Shown in pieces: positions 23,657 through 30,613 of a stretch of 41,062 nucleotides of DNA. Position 1 is the stretch's first letter, and every line of letters begins with the position of its first letter. The translations under genes and the position numbers were made by a program. The notes beneath the pieces were generated by a model, which had not been told where the DNA came from, made no database searches, and saw only the letters and a list, made by a program, of their open reading frames with translations. Source of the stretch: an uncultured Christensenellaceae bacterium (GTDB lineage: Bacteria; Bacillota; Clostridia; Christensenellales; UBA3700); assembly GCA_944380305.1 (NCBI GenBank), contig CALWHF010000015.1, positions 1 through 41,062 of the forward strand. Reading direction: 5' to 3'.

Positions 23657-25785
23657 GCAAACCTCCATTTATTCGTCTTTACTATTCTATCATCTTCTGT
23701 CCAAAAGGTAAAGTCCGAGGGCAAACAATTCTCGTTGCCCGCCTTATAACCCCTGTCGCTGACGAGATATGCCCCCTCGGGCGCGCTTTCCGCCGCGGGG
23801 CAGACCACGATCCCGTACCCTACGGCAGACGCGAGCCCTCTTTCGCTTGCCGCCACGAGGACGTCCGTCCCTCCGAGATAAATCTCTGCTCTGTCCGCAA
23901 AACTTATGACCGATACAACGGCGGCGAGCGCGTACGAGTTTTCGGCTTCTACCGCAACGGACGGAGTGTATTCGGTATATACTTTCACGGTGCCGAACGC
24001 GTCGGTGTATTTGTCGAGAAGATCGGCTTCTTCCTGCGTGAACGTATACTTGACAACAAAGTCCACGCTCCTCAGACGACACTTCCTCATAGCCTCTTTT
24101 GCCTCTGTCAGAGTTTCATCGTCGAGCTCTCCGACGAAAACGAGATAATCGCTTTCTCCCCTCTCTTCCACAAGCACTCCCGCGCAGGCGTCAGAGCCGA
24201 AACAAACCACCTTGTTGTCGGTGCCGAGCATTTCCGCGTTCTGCACGATAACGGAGACAACAAAGCATATAATCAACACGGACGCGATAATTTTCTTTGC
24301 CGAAACAGGTATCGTGCACAACCCCGAAACAGCTGTCGCCGCCACCAGCCAAAGCACTATCGTCTCCCATGTGAAATCGAAATACACCGCGGGGAAATTC
24401 ACCTCTGACAACGCCTGCACCGTCTTTACCATCACCGTGAACGGCAGCGATACGACCGTCGCCGTAAAGCCCAGATGAGGTATCGCGGCAAACGGCAAAG
24501 CGACTATATAGATCGGAAAAAATATCCCCGCCACGGGCACGGTGACGCAGTTCGCCAATACGGTAACGAGCGACACGTCTCCGAAGACGTATATCATTAC
24601 GGGAAGCAGCGTCGCATTTGCCGAAAGCGTCGCCGACAATGCCGCGGCAAGCCACCCAGGAAACTTCGCTCTCCTTATGGCAGCGGAAAGGGGTTTTGCA
24701 AACAGTATCAGTCCGTACACCGCGATAAAACTCATCAGAAAACCGAGCGAATACAGATTGTACGGAGAAACCGACAGAAGAACGATCGCGGCGAAACTCA
24801 TACCCGACAACGGGTCGTATCTCAGCCCGAACATCCCAGCCGCCGTTGCCGTGGCAACCATTACCGTTGCCCGCACCGCCGACGGCGAAAATCCGCAGAG
24901 CGCGCAGAAAAACAGCAATGCCCCGGTAACGACCGCAAACCTCACCCACGCTTTCGCCTTCAGCTTCTTCAGCAATAAAAACAACGCGCCGGCAATCATG
25001 CCGACGTGCAGTCCCGATACCGCGAGCAGATGCGCAGTACCCGTATAAGAAAAACCGTCTTTCAATTCGTCGGAGATCACGGCGGAATCCCCGAAAGTCA
25101 TCGCGTACATGAACCTCGCCGTATCGTCCTCTACGTTCTCGGCAAGCGTTTTCGCGACCGTCTTCTTTATCCTGTCGATCAGGTCGAGATCCTCGCCTGT
25201 CTTTCGGATCGCGTAATCCTCGTCGTCACTGCATTCGATGACGTATATCGTGCCTTCGGCGAGAGAGTACGCCTTATACGGAGTGGTCACGTCTCCCGAA
25301 AGCGTCCTGACGTCTCCCACAAAGGTTATTACGTCTCCTTCCGAAAACTCCCCGCCCTCGAACTGCACGCTGCCGCACTCGGCTTTGCCTTCGAGCTTTT
25401 CGCCGTTCACTACAATATCCGTCAGGACGACGTAATAAGAATCGGTTACGCCCGAAAGATCCGAAGAGTTGCCCATCTCAATCTTTGCCGTTATCTCGGC
25501 ACCCGATACGAATACTTCCCTTTCCGCGAGAGACGCGTTTGCGTAAAGCGCGGATCCCGCGCCCGCTATCATGCCCGCCGCGAAACACAGACAAAACAAC
25601 GCCGCAGCCCGCAACGCCTTGCCGTCCTTCTTTCTCGCGACCGCTATCCCCGCAGCGGCGACGACAACGGCTGTCACGACGCATACGGCAGGCAGCCAGA
25701 GGTCGGTCAATATTATAAAAGAAATCCCTACAATCATTCCTGCCAGGATTGTAGGGAATATCCTCAGATTCGCGATTTTCTTCAT
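23653..25785 (-). CDS. comEC: ComEC/Rec2-type DNA uptake channel with degenerate hydrolase domain
   Basis: A 710-residue polytopic protein. The N-terminal helices and the OB-like DUF4131 region (AEITAKIEMGNSSD...GDVITFVGDVRTLSG) are followed by the Competence domain with the hallmark FSYTGTAHLLAVSGLHVGMIAGALFLLLKKL and GFSPSAVRATVMV, about eight more helices, and a C-terminal soluble domain in the place of the metallo-beta-lactamase nuclease. In that domain the LTHPHADH-type motif is missing: the corresponding stretch reads VDFVVKYTFTQEEADLLDKY, so no metal site is seen. Channel function may remain while strand degradation is lost or done by another protein. The start codon ATG at 25785 has only a weak ribosome binding site. 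Confidence 0.88.
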   Translation of the reverse strand: MKKIANLRIFPTILAGMIVGISFIILTDLWLPAVCVVTAVVVAAAGIAVARKKDGKALRAAALFCLCFAAGMIAGAGSALYANASLAEREVFVSGAEITAKIEMGNSSDLSGVTDSYYVVLTDIVVNGEKLEGKAECGSVQFEGGEFSEGDVITFVGDVRTLSGDVTTPYKAYSLAEGTIYVIECSDDEDYAIRKTGEDLDLIDRIKKTVAKTLAENVEDDTARFMYAMTFGDSAVISDELKDGFSYTGTAHLLAVSGLHVGMIAGALFLLLKKLKAKAWVRFAVVTGALLFFCALCGFSPSAVRATVMVATATAAGMFGLRYDPLSGMSFAAIVLLSVSPYNLYSLGFLMSFIAVYGLILFAKPLSAAIRRAKFPGWLAAALSATLSANATLLPVMIYVFGDVSLVTVLANCVTVPVAGIFFPIYIVALPFAAIPHLGFTATVVSLPFTVMVKTVQALSEVNFPAVYFDFTWETIVLWLVAATAVSGLCTIPVSAKKIIASVLIICFVVSVIVQNAEMLGTDNKVVCFGSDACAGVLVEERGESDYLVFVGELDDETLTEAKEAMRKCRLRSVDFVVKYTFTQEEADLLDKYTDAFGTVKVYTEYTPSVAVEAENSYALAAVVSVISFADRAEIYLGGTDVLVAASERGLASAVGYGIVVCPAAESAPEGAYLVSDRGYKAGNENCLPSDFTFWTEDDRIVKTNKWRFA

Positions 25786-25842
25786 TAGTAAACAGTCTTT
25801 TCTTTCCCTTCCCCTTCTTTTCAGCCTCTGTTTTATCGGGTT

Positions 25843-26382
25843 TTATCTTTCGTCTTTAAGAAATATATCCTTGTAGCTGTCTGTCGCTTTTTGTATGACC
25901 TCGAGGGTCTTGTCGCGACTGTACATCTCGAGAACCTTCATCGTCTTGCCCTCGAGCTGCTTGTATACGCCGAAGAAATGCTTGATCTCAGCGATTATGT
26001 GCGGCGGAAGATCGGTGATGTCTCTGTAACAGTTCCAGGTCGGCTCTTTGAACGGCACCGCAACGACCTTGATGTCCTCCGCGCCGTCGTCGATCATCGT
26101 GATATGCCCTATCGGATAGCAACGCACTAAGGACATGCTGCTGATCTCCTCGCTGCACAGTACAAGCACGTCGAGCGGGTCTCCGTCGTCTGCGTACGTC
26201 CTGGGGATAAACCCGTAATTCGCGGGATAGTGGGTCGACGTGTACAGTATTCTGTCGAGAATGAGCATGCCCGTCTGTTTATCCACTTCGTATTTGTTCT
26301 TGCTTCCTTTGGGTATCTCGATAACGCTGATGAAATCCTCGGGCGTTATGCGCTCGGGATTAATATCGTGCCAGATATTCAT
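25843..26382 (-). CDS. ppa: Inorganic pyrophosphatase, family I
   Basis: A 179-residue soluble Mg-dependent pyrophosphatase that hydrolyses PPi to phosphate. The family signature is seen: EIPKGSKNKYEVDK, YPANYGFIPRTYADDGDPLDVLVL (Asp66, Asp68, Asp71 as metal ligands) and DDGAEDIKVVAVP. Length is typical. Start: ATG at 26382 with AGGGAAGGAAG upstream. It lies 57 bases before comEC with no terminator between, so it may lead that operon. A PPi-dependent phosphofructokinase is encoded at the right edge of the window, so the cell both burns PPi as an energy currency and hydrolyses it, which implies some control of this enzyme. Confidence 0.94.
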   Translation of the reverse strand: MNIWHDINPERITPEDFISVIEIPKGSKNKYEVDKQTGMLILDRILYTSTHYPANYGFIPRTYADDGDPLDVLVLCSEEISSMSLVRCYPIGHITMIDDGAEDIKVVAVPFKEPTWNCYRDITDLPPHIIAEIKHFFGVYKQLEGKTMKVLEMYSRDKTLEVIQKATDSYKDIFLKDER

Positions 26383-26524
26383 AACTTCCTTCCCTCGTCC
26401 TGTTTTGATCCGCGCCTTCGGTCAACTCTTCTCCCTCCCGCGCTTTACATTATTGATTATACAATATAACCGCGACAAAATCTATACTTATTCCAAATTT
26501 TTTTATAAACATTTTTGCATTTCA

Positions 26525-26553
26525 TTGCAAATCGGTAATTATTATGATAATAT
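26525..26553 (+). promoter_or_regulatory. Promoter of the tRNA-Leu gene
   Basis: TTGCAA (26525-26530), 17-base spacer, TAATAT (26548-26553), 21 bases upstream of the mature tRNA 5' end. Confidence 0.65.
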
Positions 26554-26574
26554 AAGAAAGCACAAAAACCGCTC

Positions 26575-26661
26575 GCCGAAGTGGTGGAACTGGCAGACGC
26601 GCCGGACTCAAAATCCGGTGATGGCGACATCGTGCGGGTTCGATTCCCGCCTTCGGCACCA
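26575..26661 (+). tRNA. tRNA-Leu (anticodon CAA)
   Basis: Complete cloverleaf with a long variable arm. The acceptor stem GCCGAAG (26575-26581) pairs with CTTCGGC (26651-26657), then A and encoded CCA. The D arm is GTGGAACTGGCAGAC. The anticodon stem CCGGA/TCCGG holds loop CTCAAAA with anticodon CAA (codon UUG). The T arm is GCGGGTTCGATTCCCGC. The class II variable arm (TGATGGCGACATCG) and the anticodon identify it as leucine. Its last 21 bases recur twice downstream, marking it as a recombination or integration site. Confidence 0.96.
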
Positions 26662-26775
26662 GCTCGCGGCTCGCATTACGGCCGTAAAAAATCAGACGAG
26701 TTTTGCTCGTCTGTTTTTTGTGTCACGTTTTCGCTCCCCGCAAATGTGCCAAAGATCGTGACAGTCCGAAATATG
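26641..26775 (+). repeat. Direct repeat copy 1: tRNA-Leu 3' end, terminator and flank
   Basis: 135 bp starting in the T arm of tRNA-Leu (CGATTCCCGCC...) and running through CCA, the terminator hairpin and a flank with a TGTCACG/CGTGACA inverted repeat. Copy 2 (26849-26983) differs by one base, and copy 3 (27281-27399) matches over 119 bp with small changes in the T-run and one extra A. Confidence 0.9.
26693..26719 (+). terminator. Terminator of tRNA-Leu
   Basis: CAGACGAG (26693-26700), loop TTTTG, CTCGTCTG (26706-26713), then six T. It is present again in repeat copies 2 and 3. Confidence 0.85.
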
Positions 26776-26822
26776 GACGCTCGTCGCAGAGAAAGGCTTT
26801 CGCGGGCAGACTCCTCGCTATT

Positions 26823-26983
26823 CCGTCATTCTCTTCGTTCATTCCTTACGATTCCCGCCTTCGGCACCAGCTCGCGGCTCGCATTACGGCCGTAAAAAAT
26901 CAGACGAGTTTTGCTCGTCTGTTTTTTATGTCACGTTTTCGCTCCCCGCAAATGTGCCAAAGATCGTGACAGTCCGAAATATG
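26823..26983 (+). repeat. Direct repeat copy 2 with upstream arm
   Basis: The 135-bp core (26849-26983) is 134/135 identical to copy 1 and includes the last 21 bases of tRNA-Leu but not its 5' part. Upstream, 26823-26848 (CCGTCATTCTCTTCG...) is shared only with copy 3, as expected if both junctions derive from the same kind of inserted DNA. Confidence 0.85.
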
Positions 26984-27102
26984 TTCACTCAAAGCAAAAA
27001 ATCTGAGAGCGCAAATTGTGACTTTTGAGTGATTTCGCGGCTTGCAGAAAATATGGAATATGCAGAAAGATTATCAGCGAAACGCTCGTCGGCTCCTCGC
27101 TT

Positions 27103-27252
27103 CCCCGCTCGCAATTATAAATTGCTTCGCCGCTTTGGCTAAAAACGTGCCACCGGCACGTTTTCTTAACGCGTCGACCCCCGCTCGCAATTATAAATTG
27201 CTTCGCCGCTTTGGCTAAAAACGTGCCACCGGCACGTTTTCTTAACGCGTCG
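27103..27252. repeat. 76-bp tandem repeat, two copies, each with two hairpins
   Basis: The unit starting CCCCGCTCGCAATTATAAA repeats with a period of 76 bases and no mismatch over the second, 74-base copy. Each unit holds the palindrome GCAATTATAAATTGC and a terminator-like stem AAAACGTGCC/GGCACGTTTT with loop ACC. It lies between tRNA-end copies 2 and 3. Confidence 0.88.
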
Positions 27253-27254
27253 CG

Positions 27255-27399
27255 CCGTCATTCTCTTCGTTCATTCCTTACGATTCCCGCCTTCGGCACC
27301 AGCTCGCGGCTCGCATTACGGCCGTAAAAAAATCAGACGAGTTTTGCTCGTCTTTTTTTTATGTCACGTTTTCGCTCCCCGCAAATGTGCCAAAGATCG
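27255..27399 (+). repeat. Direct repeat copy 3 with upstream arm
   Basis: Core 27281-27399 (119 bp) again begins with the 21-base tRNA-Leu 3' end and carries the terminator stem, here with an eight-T tail. Arm 27255-27280 matches that of copy 2; the two copies are exactly 432 bases apart. Confidence 0.85.
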
Positions 27400-27525
27400 G
27401 GCAGCTAGGTTGGAGGAATGCTTGATTTAATTATCATACTAATTTATTCGTTTCGATTTGAATAGCCATCTTTTTTGCCGAAATATACCCTGCCGCAGCC
27501 GTTGCGCTTTTGCGTTTGTTTTATC
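27400..27525. other. Short spacer before the TIR gene, no gene supported
   Basis: Unique sequence between repeat copy 3 and the TIR promoter. A 15-codon frame (ATG at 27418) next to a GGAGG ends quickly at TAG and has no recognisable relation to anything; it may be the stub of a lost gene. Confidence 0.4.
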
Positions 27526-27554
27526 TTTACAACCGCGGCTCGCTGTTGTATAAT
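27526..27554 (+). promoter_or_regulatory. Promoter of the TIR-GNAT gene pair
   Basis: TTTACA (27526-27531), 17-base spacer, perfect TATAAT (27549-27554), 29 bases upstream of the ATG. This near-consensus promoter lies just outside the repeat array. Confidence 0.78.
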
Positions 27555-27583
27555 GTTTGGTGAAATTACCAAGGGGAAAAATT

Positions 27584-28669
27584 ATGTACGAAGTTTTCAT
27601 TTCTTATTCGAGCAAAGACAAGACGTATGCCGACGCGATCGTGCATACGCTTGAAGAATACGGCATCAAGTGCTGGATCGCGTACCGCGATGCGGTTCCC
27701 GGCGTGAAGTATTCGGAATCGATAATCGCGGCGATACGCGAGGCAAAAGTTTTTTTGCTGATATTCTCGGAAAATTCCAAAAAATCCGTCCACGTCAAGA
27801 ACGAGATAAACTTCGCGACCAAAGTGGGATCGATAATGATCCCGTTCCGCGTCGAAGACGTCGCCCCCGACGATTCGCTCGAATACTATCTCGGCGCGAC
27901 GCACTGGCTCGAAGCTCTGACAAAGCCTTTGCATGCGCATATCCTGAGACTCAAGGATACGATAAAAGCCGCACTCGCTCACAACCACGAGCAGGTCGCG
28001 CCCGTGACCAACGCAACAGACACGACGAAAAAGGGCGAGCTGCGCGTCGTCGAGGCTGAATATCTGTATTCCAAGGGCTATACTCCGCTGTCGATAGCGC
28101 AAAGACTCGTCGAAAACGATCTCAATCTGTACGCGGGGATCACCGAGCTGAACGAAGGCTCGCCCGAGCAATGGGCGGAGTTTATCGAGGACTGCCCCGA
28201 TTATTTCTGCTACCTCGTCAACGACAAGGACGAGATCGTGGGAGACTGGTCCATGCTCGCACTCGATGACGAAACCTACGAACGCGCGATCAAGGGAGAC
28301 ACGACCGAGAACGAATTCACGATGGACACGACCGAATACGTCTGTTTCCCTGGAGAATACAACGGATACCTTCTCAACATGTCGCTGAATATGGAATACA
28401 AGACGCTCGACAACAACCTGAAACTCGTGGACAGCTTTTTCGCGAGGCTGAAGAAATACGCCGAGAACGGGATCTTCTTCAAGAGGTTCTGCGTAAACGT
28501 GTTCCGCCGCGACCAACAGGCTTTTTACAAGAATTTCGGTTTCCGATACGTCTGCGACAACAAGGCACTCGGCAAGATCTACGAGCTGTATCTCGAGCCG
28601 TATCCGACAAGCCCGCTGTTTGCGAAACATACGGCGTTGAAAGAGCTTTATGAAAACAAAGATCATTGA
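27584..28669 (+). CDS. TIR-domain protein fused to a GNAT-like domain
   Basis: A 361-residue soluble protein. Residues 1-135 form a TIR domain: EVFISYSSKDKTYADAIVHTL (box 1), GIKCWIAYRDAVPGVKYSESI (box 2 with the Arg-Asp loop), KVFLLIFSENSKKSVHVKNEI with Glu74 at the position of the catalytic Glu of TIR NADases, and IPFRVEDV. A linker (about 140-165) leads to a C-terminal acetyltransferase-like fold: FCYLVNDKDEIVGDWSML strands, GYLLNMSLNMEY, and QAFYKNFGF (residues 314-320) typical of the GNAT C-terminus. The acetyl-CoA loop (R/QxxGxG/A) is not evident. The ATG at 27584 follows AGGGGA; a GTG nine codons earlier is less likely. It has its own promoter and overlaps the next GNAT gene by 20 bases. 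Role unknown; defence or signalling is inferred. Confidence 0.85.
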   Translation: MYEVFISYSSKDKTYADAIVHTLEEYGIKCWIAYRDAVPGVKYSESIIAAIREAKVFLLIFSENSKKSVHVKNEINFATKVGSIMIPFRVEDVAPDDSLEYYLGATHWLEALTKPLHAHILRLKDTIKAALAHNHEQVAPVTNATDTTKKGELRVVEAEYLYSKGYTPLSIAQRLVENDLNLYAGITELNEGSPEQWAEFIEDCPDYFCYLVNDKDEIVGDWSMLALDDETYERAIKGDTTENEFTMDTTEYVCFPGEYNGYLLNMSLNMEYKTLDNNLKLVDSFFARLKKYAENGIFFKRFCVNVFRRDQQAFYKNFGFRYVCDNKALGKIYELYLEPYPTSPLFAKHTALKELYENKDH

Positions 28670-29261
28670 CGGCAAAGACCTTTCCGCCGCCGAACTTGCC
28701 GAGACGGGAAGGCTGCTCTATCTGACCGATCCCGAGATATATCCGACCGCCTTCGCGAGCGCGGAGAACATGGGCAAGGTCTTTCCCTTCCTCGCCGCGA
28801 AAGAAACCGGTATGTTCTCGCCACGCAACGTTCTCGTCGCCAGATGCGACGGCGAGATAGCGGGAGCTCTGGTAGGCTGCAACGCAAACGAATGGAAGAA
28901 AGGAGACCTCGCCGAAGCCTTTTCAAAAGCAGACCTCCCTCTGCCGCGCAGCGCGGAAGACGCCGAAGAAAATTATTTCGCATACGAGGCAACGCACGAA
29001 AAAGGCGACTATCTTCTCTGTCTCGTCACCTCGCCGTCTCACCGCGGAAAGGGTATCGCCACCTCTCTCCTTGCGCGTTATCTGAAAGGCAAAAACGAGG
29101 TTTCTCTCGAATGTCTCGCAGACAATCCCGCCGCGATAAAGCTGTACGAAAAAGCGGGATTCGAAACCGTATCAAGATACGAGGGATACTCCTCTCCCGG
29201 CACTCCACTCGTGCCCGTGGTCAGAATGGTGTGGAAAAAGCCTCTCGTAACCGTTTTATAA
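28650..29261 (+). CDS. GNAT family N-acetyltransferase overlapping the TIR gene
   Basis: A 203-residue single-domain acetyltransferase. The acetyl-CoA site is clear: LCLVTSPSHRGKGIATSLLARYL (Arg-x-x-Gly-x-Gly/Ala), followed by VSLECLADNPAAIKLYEKAGFETVSRYEGY, the usual strand 5 and C-terminal helix. The N-terminal half (IYPTAFASAENMGKVFPFL) forms the substrate side and resembles that of general amine acetyltransferases; the substrate is not predictable. It starts at ATG 28650 inside the last 20 bases of the TIR gene with GAAAGAG upstream, so the two proteins are translationally coupled. A terminator follows, making a two-gene unit. Unlike the GNAT-like half of its neighbour, this one keeps the cofactor loop. 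Confidence 0.85.
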   Translation: MKTKIIDGKDLSAAELAETGRLLYLTDPEIYPTAFASAENMGKVFPFLAAKETGMFSPRNVLVARCDGEIAGALVGCNANEWKKGDLAEAFSKADLPLPRSAEDAEENYFAYEATHEKGDYLLCLVTSPSHRGKGIATSLLARYLKGKNEVSLECLADNPAAIKLYEKAGFETVSRYEGYSSPGTPLVPVVRMVWKKPLVTVL

Positions 29262-29267
29262 AAATTT

Positions 29268-29312
29268 ACCTGCCCGTGTAGATTAAAGCTGCTTTCGGCA
29301 GGTTTGTTTTTT
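29268..29312 (+). terminator. Terminator of the TIR-GNAT unit
   Basis: ACCTGCC (29268-29274) pairs with GGCAGGT (29297-29303) around a 22-base loop, followed by TTGTTTTTTG. Confidence 0.65.
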
Positions 29313-29381
29313 GTTGTTTTTCATTCTCCGATCCGTTTGCAGGCATTGGATTTGATATTTCGCTCCCTCTCCTATGCACCG

Positions 29382-29825
29382 TCAGGTAATGTCGCAGATA
29401 AAATATTTAGCGCGTCTCAGATCGGTCTCGGACGGATGTCCTTTCGCTATCCCGCCTATCTTCGCGAACGGTCCGAAGGTGTCGAACCCTCTGCAACAGA
29501 ACGTGCCGAGGAGCATGCAGTTTTTCTCTTTGAGCATCTTTCTCGGCTTTGACGCATAGTCGCGATAAGGCACGCCGCAGGTATAGACGATAAAGACTTT
29601 TTGACCCGTCTTCAGCGACGCGTGTCCGATAAAGCTCAGAACGCTCTGATCGAATTTGTTCATGTAGATCCCCGACGCAAACCCGACGACGTCGTATGCC
29701 GAAAGATCGACGTCTTTCGCCTGCGCGACGGTGAAAAGATCCATCTCCCTTTCTTCTCTCATCGCGTTGAGCACCTTGAGAGTGTTTTTGTGATGTACCG
29801 AATTGTAAACTACCGCTATCTTCAT
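29382..29825 (-). CDS. Flavodoxin-like protein
   Basis: A 147-residue flavodoxin-fold protein. KIAVVYNSVHHKNTLKVLNAM is the first strand and the phosphate-binding loop for FMN, AYDVVGFASGIYMNKFDQSVLSFI covers strand 3 and the flavin-contact loop, and KVFIVYTCGVPYRDYASKPRKML, MLLGTFCCRGFDTFGPF and GIAKGHPSETDLRRAKYF the rest. It is the long-known clostridial flavodoxin family type with conserved C-terminal GHP...DL. It would carry single electrons in redox reactions. Start: ATG at 29825 with GGGAGA upstream; a 20-codon extension is rejected. It stands alone on the minus strand between two acetyltransferase genes. Confidence 0.87.
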   Translation of the reverse strand: MKIAVVYNSVHHKNTLKVLNAMREEREMDLFTVAQAKDVDLSAYDVVGFASGIYMNKFDQSVLSFIGHASLKTGQKVFIVYTCGVPYRDYASKPRKMLKEKNCMLLGTFCCRGFDTFGPFAKIGGIAKGHPSETDLRRAKYFICDIT

Positions 29826-29961
29826 TTTTATCTCCCGTTTGCTTATCCTCGAGACAATCATACCACGGACGGCGAGAATATTCAAATCATGAATCCGCTG
29901 TTTTGATTTTCCTGTTGCAAAACTTATGCGATATAAGATAAAATCATATCGGAGGCAGACA

Positions 29962-30489
29962 ATGAAAAGATCACCCGAAATAACGCTGAAAAAGACTTCT
30001 CCCGAGGCCTACGCAACGTTTACGAGCGAGTTGCAACGCGCTTTTACCATAGCGGTAAAACGCGAAAATCCCGAATTCGAAGGAGTTGTCCCCGACACTG
30101 CGTCGGTCAACGAATCGCTTTATGCCGAAACGTCCGAGGTCTACGACGTGCTCGCGGACGGCACAGCGGCGGGAGGCGCGATCGTCTCCGTCAACGGCGA
30201 CAAGGGCAACCTCGAGCTGTTTTTCGTAAAGCCCGAATTCCACTCCCTCGGCATAGGACAGAGGGCGTGGCAGGCGATCGAACAGGCGTATCACGACGTC
30301 AGGATATGGCACACGATCACCCCGTATTTCGAAAAACGCAATCTGCATTTTTATATTAACAAATGCGGTTTCAGGGTCGTTGAATATTTCAACGAAAAGC
30401 ATGTTGACCCCGACTACGCGCCGCCCGACAGCGAGAAGGATCTGCCCTGCCTCAAGGACTATTTTCTTTTCGAAAAGATACTGCCATGA
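29962..30489 (+). CDS. GNAT family N-acetyltransferase
   Basis: A 175-residue acetyltransferase. The cofactor site LELFFVKPEFHSLGIGQRAWQAIEQAY carries the x-x-x-Gly-Ile-Gly loop, and IWHTITPYFEKRNLHFYINKCGFRVVEYF is the usual C-terminal part. The N-terminal segment ELQRAFTIAVKRENPEF...YDVLADGTAAGGAIVSV is the substrate-side sheet. The acetyl acceptor is unknown. Start: ATG at 29962 with GGAGG 7 bases upstream, preferred to an earlier in-frame start. It is a single gene, convergent with the ABC exporter operon; a 12-bp-stem hairpin lies between the two ends. Confidence 0.85.
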   Translation: MKRSPEITLKKTSPEAYATFTSELQRAFTIAVKRENPEFEGVVPDTASVNESLYAETSEVYDVLADGTAAGGAIVSVNGDKGNLELFFVKPEFHSLGIGQRAWQAIEQAYHDVRIWHTITPYFEKRNLHFYINKCGFRVVEYFNEKHVDPDYAPPDSEKDLPCLKDYFLFEKILP

Positions 30490-30563
30490 CCGCAAGTCGG
30501 AGCGCACACGCTGCCGACCGCGCAAAGCGTTTGCCCGTCGGTTTTTCAACAAAGATAAATAAC

Positions 30564-30590
30564 GACGCGGGCGGATATTCCGCCCGCGTC
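30564..30590. terminator. Strong hairpin between convergent genes
   Basis: Twelve-base perfect stem GACGCGGGCGGA/TCCGCCCGCGTC with loop TAT. The plus side is followed by TCTTCTTT, the minus side by GTTATTTATC. It probably ends both the acetyltransferase transcript and the ABC operon. Confidence 0.6.
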
Positions 30591-30613
30591 TCTTCTTTCC
30601 TCGCAAACTCCTC

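Noticed and set aside
26776..27280. CRISPR array in the repeat patch after tRNA-Leu
   Set aside because: Only two or three repeats of unequal length and spacing, containing tRNA and terminator sequence; no short regular repeat-spacer pattern and no cas genes.
27418..27465. 15-codon hydrophobic frame with adjacent GGAGG before the TIR gene
   Set aside because: The ribosome binding site is too close, the peptide has no known relative, and it may be a stub of a lost gene; not enough support for a gene.
27557..27583. GTG start nine codons upstream for the TIR protein
   Set aside because: The ATG at 27584 has a good AGGGGA site and gives the usual TIR N-terminus (EVFISYSSKD) directly; the GTG lies at the expected transcription start.
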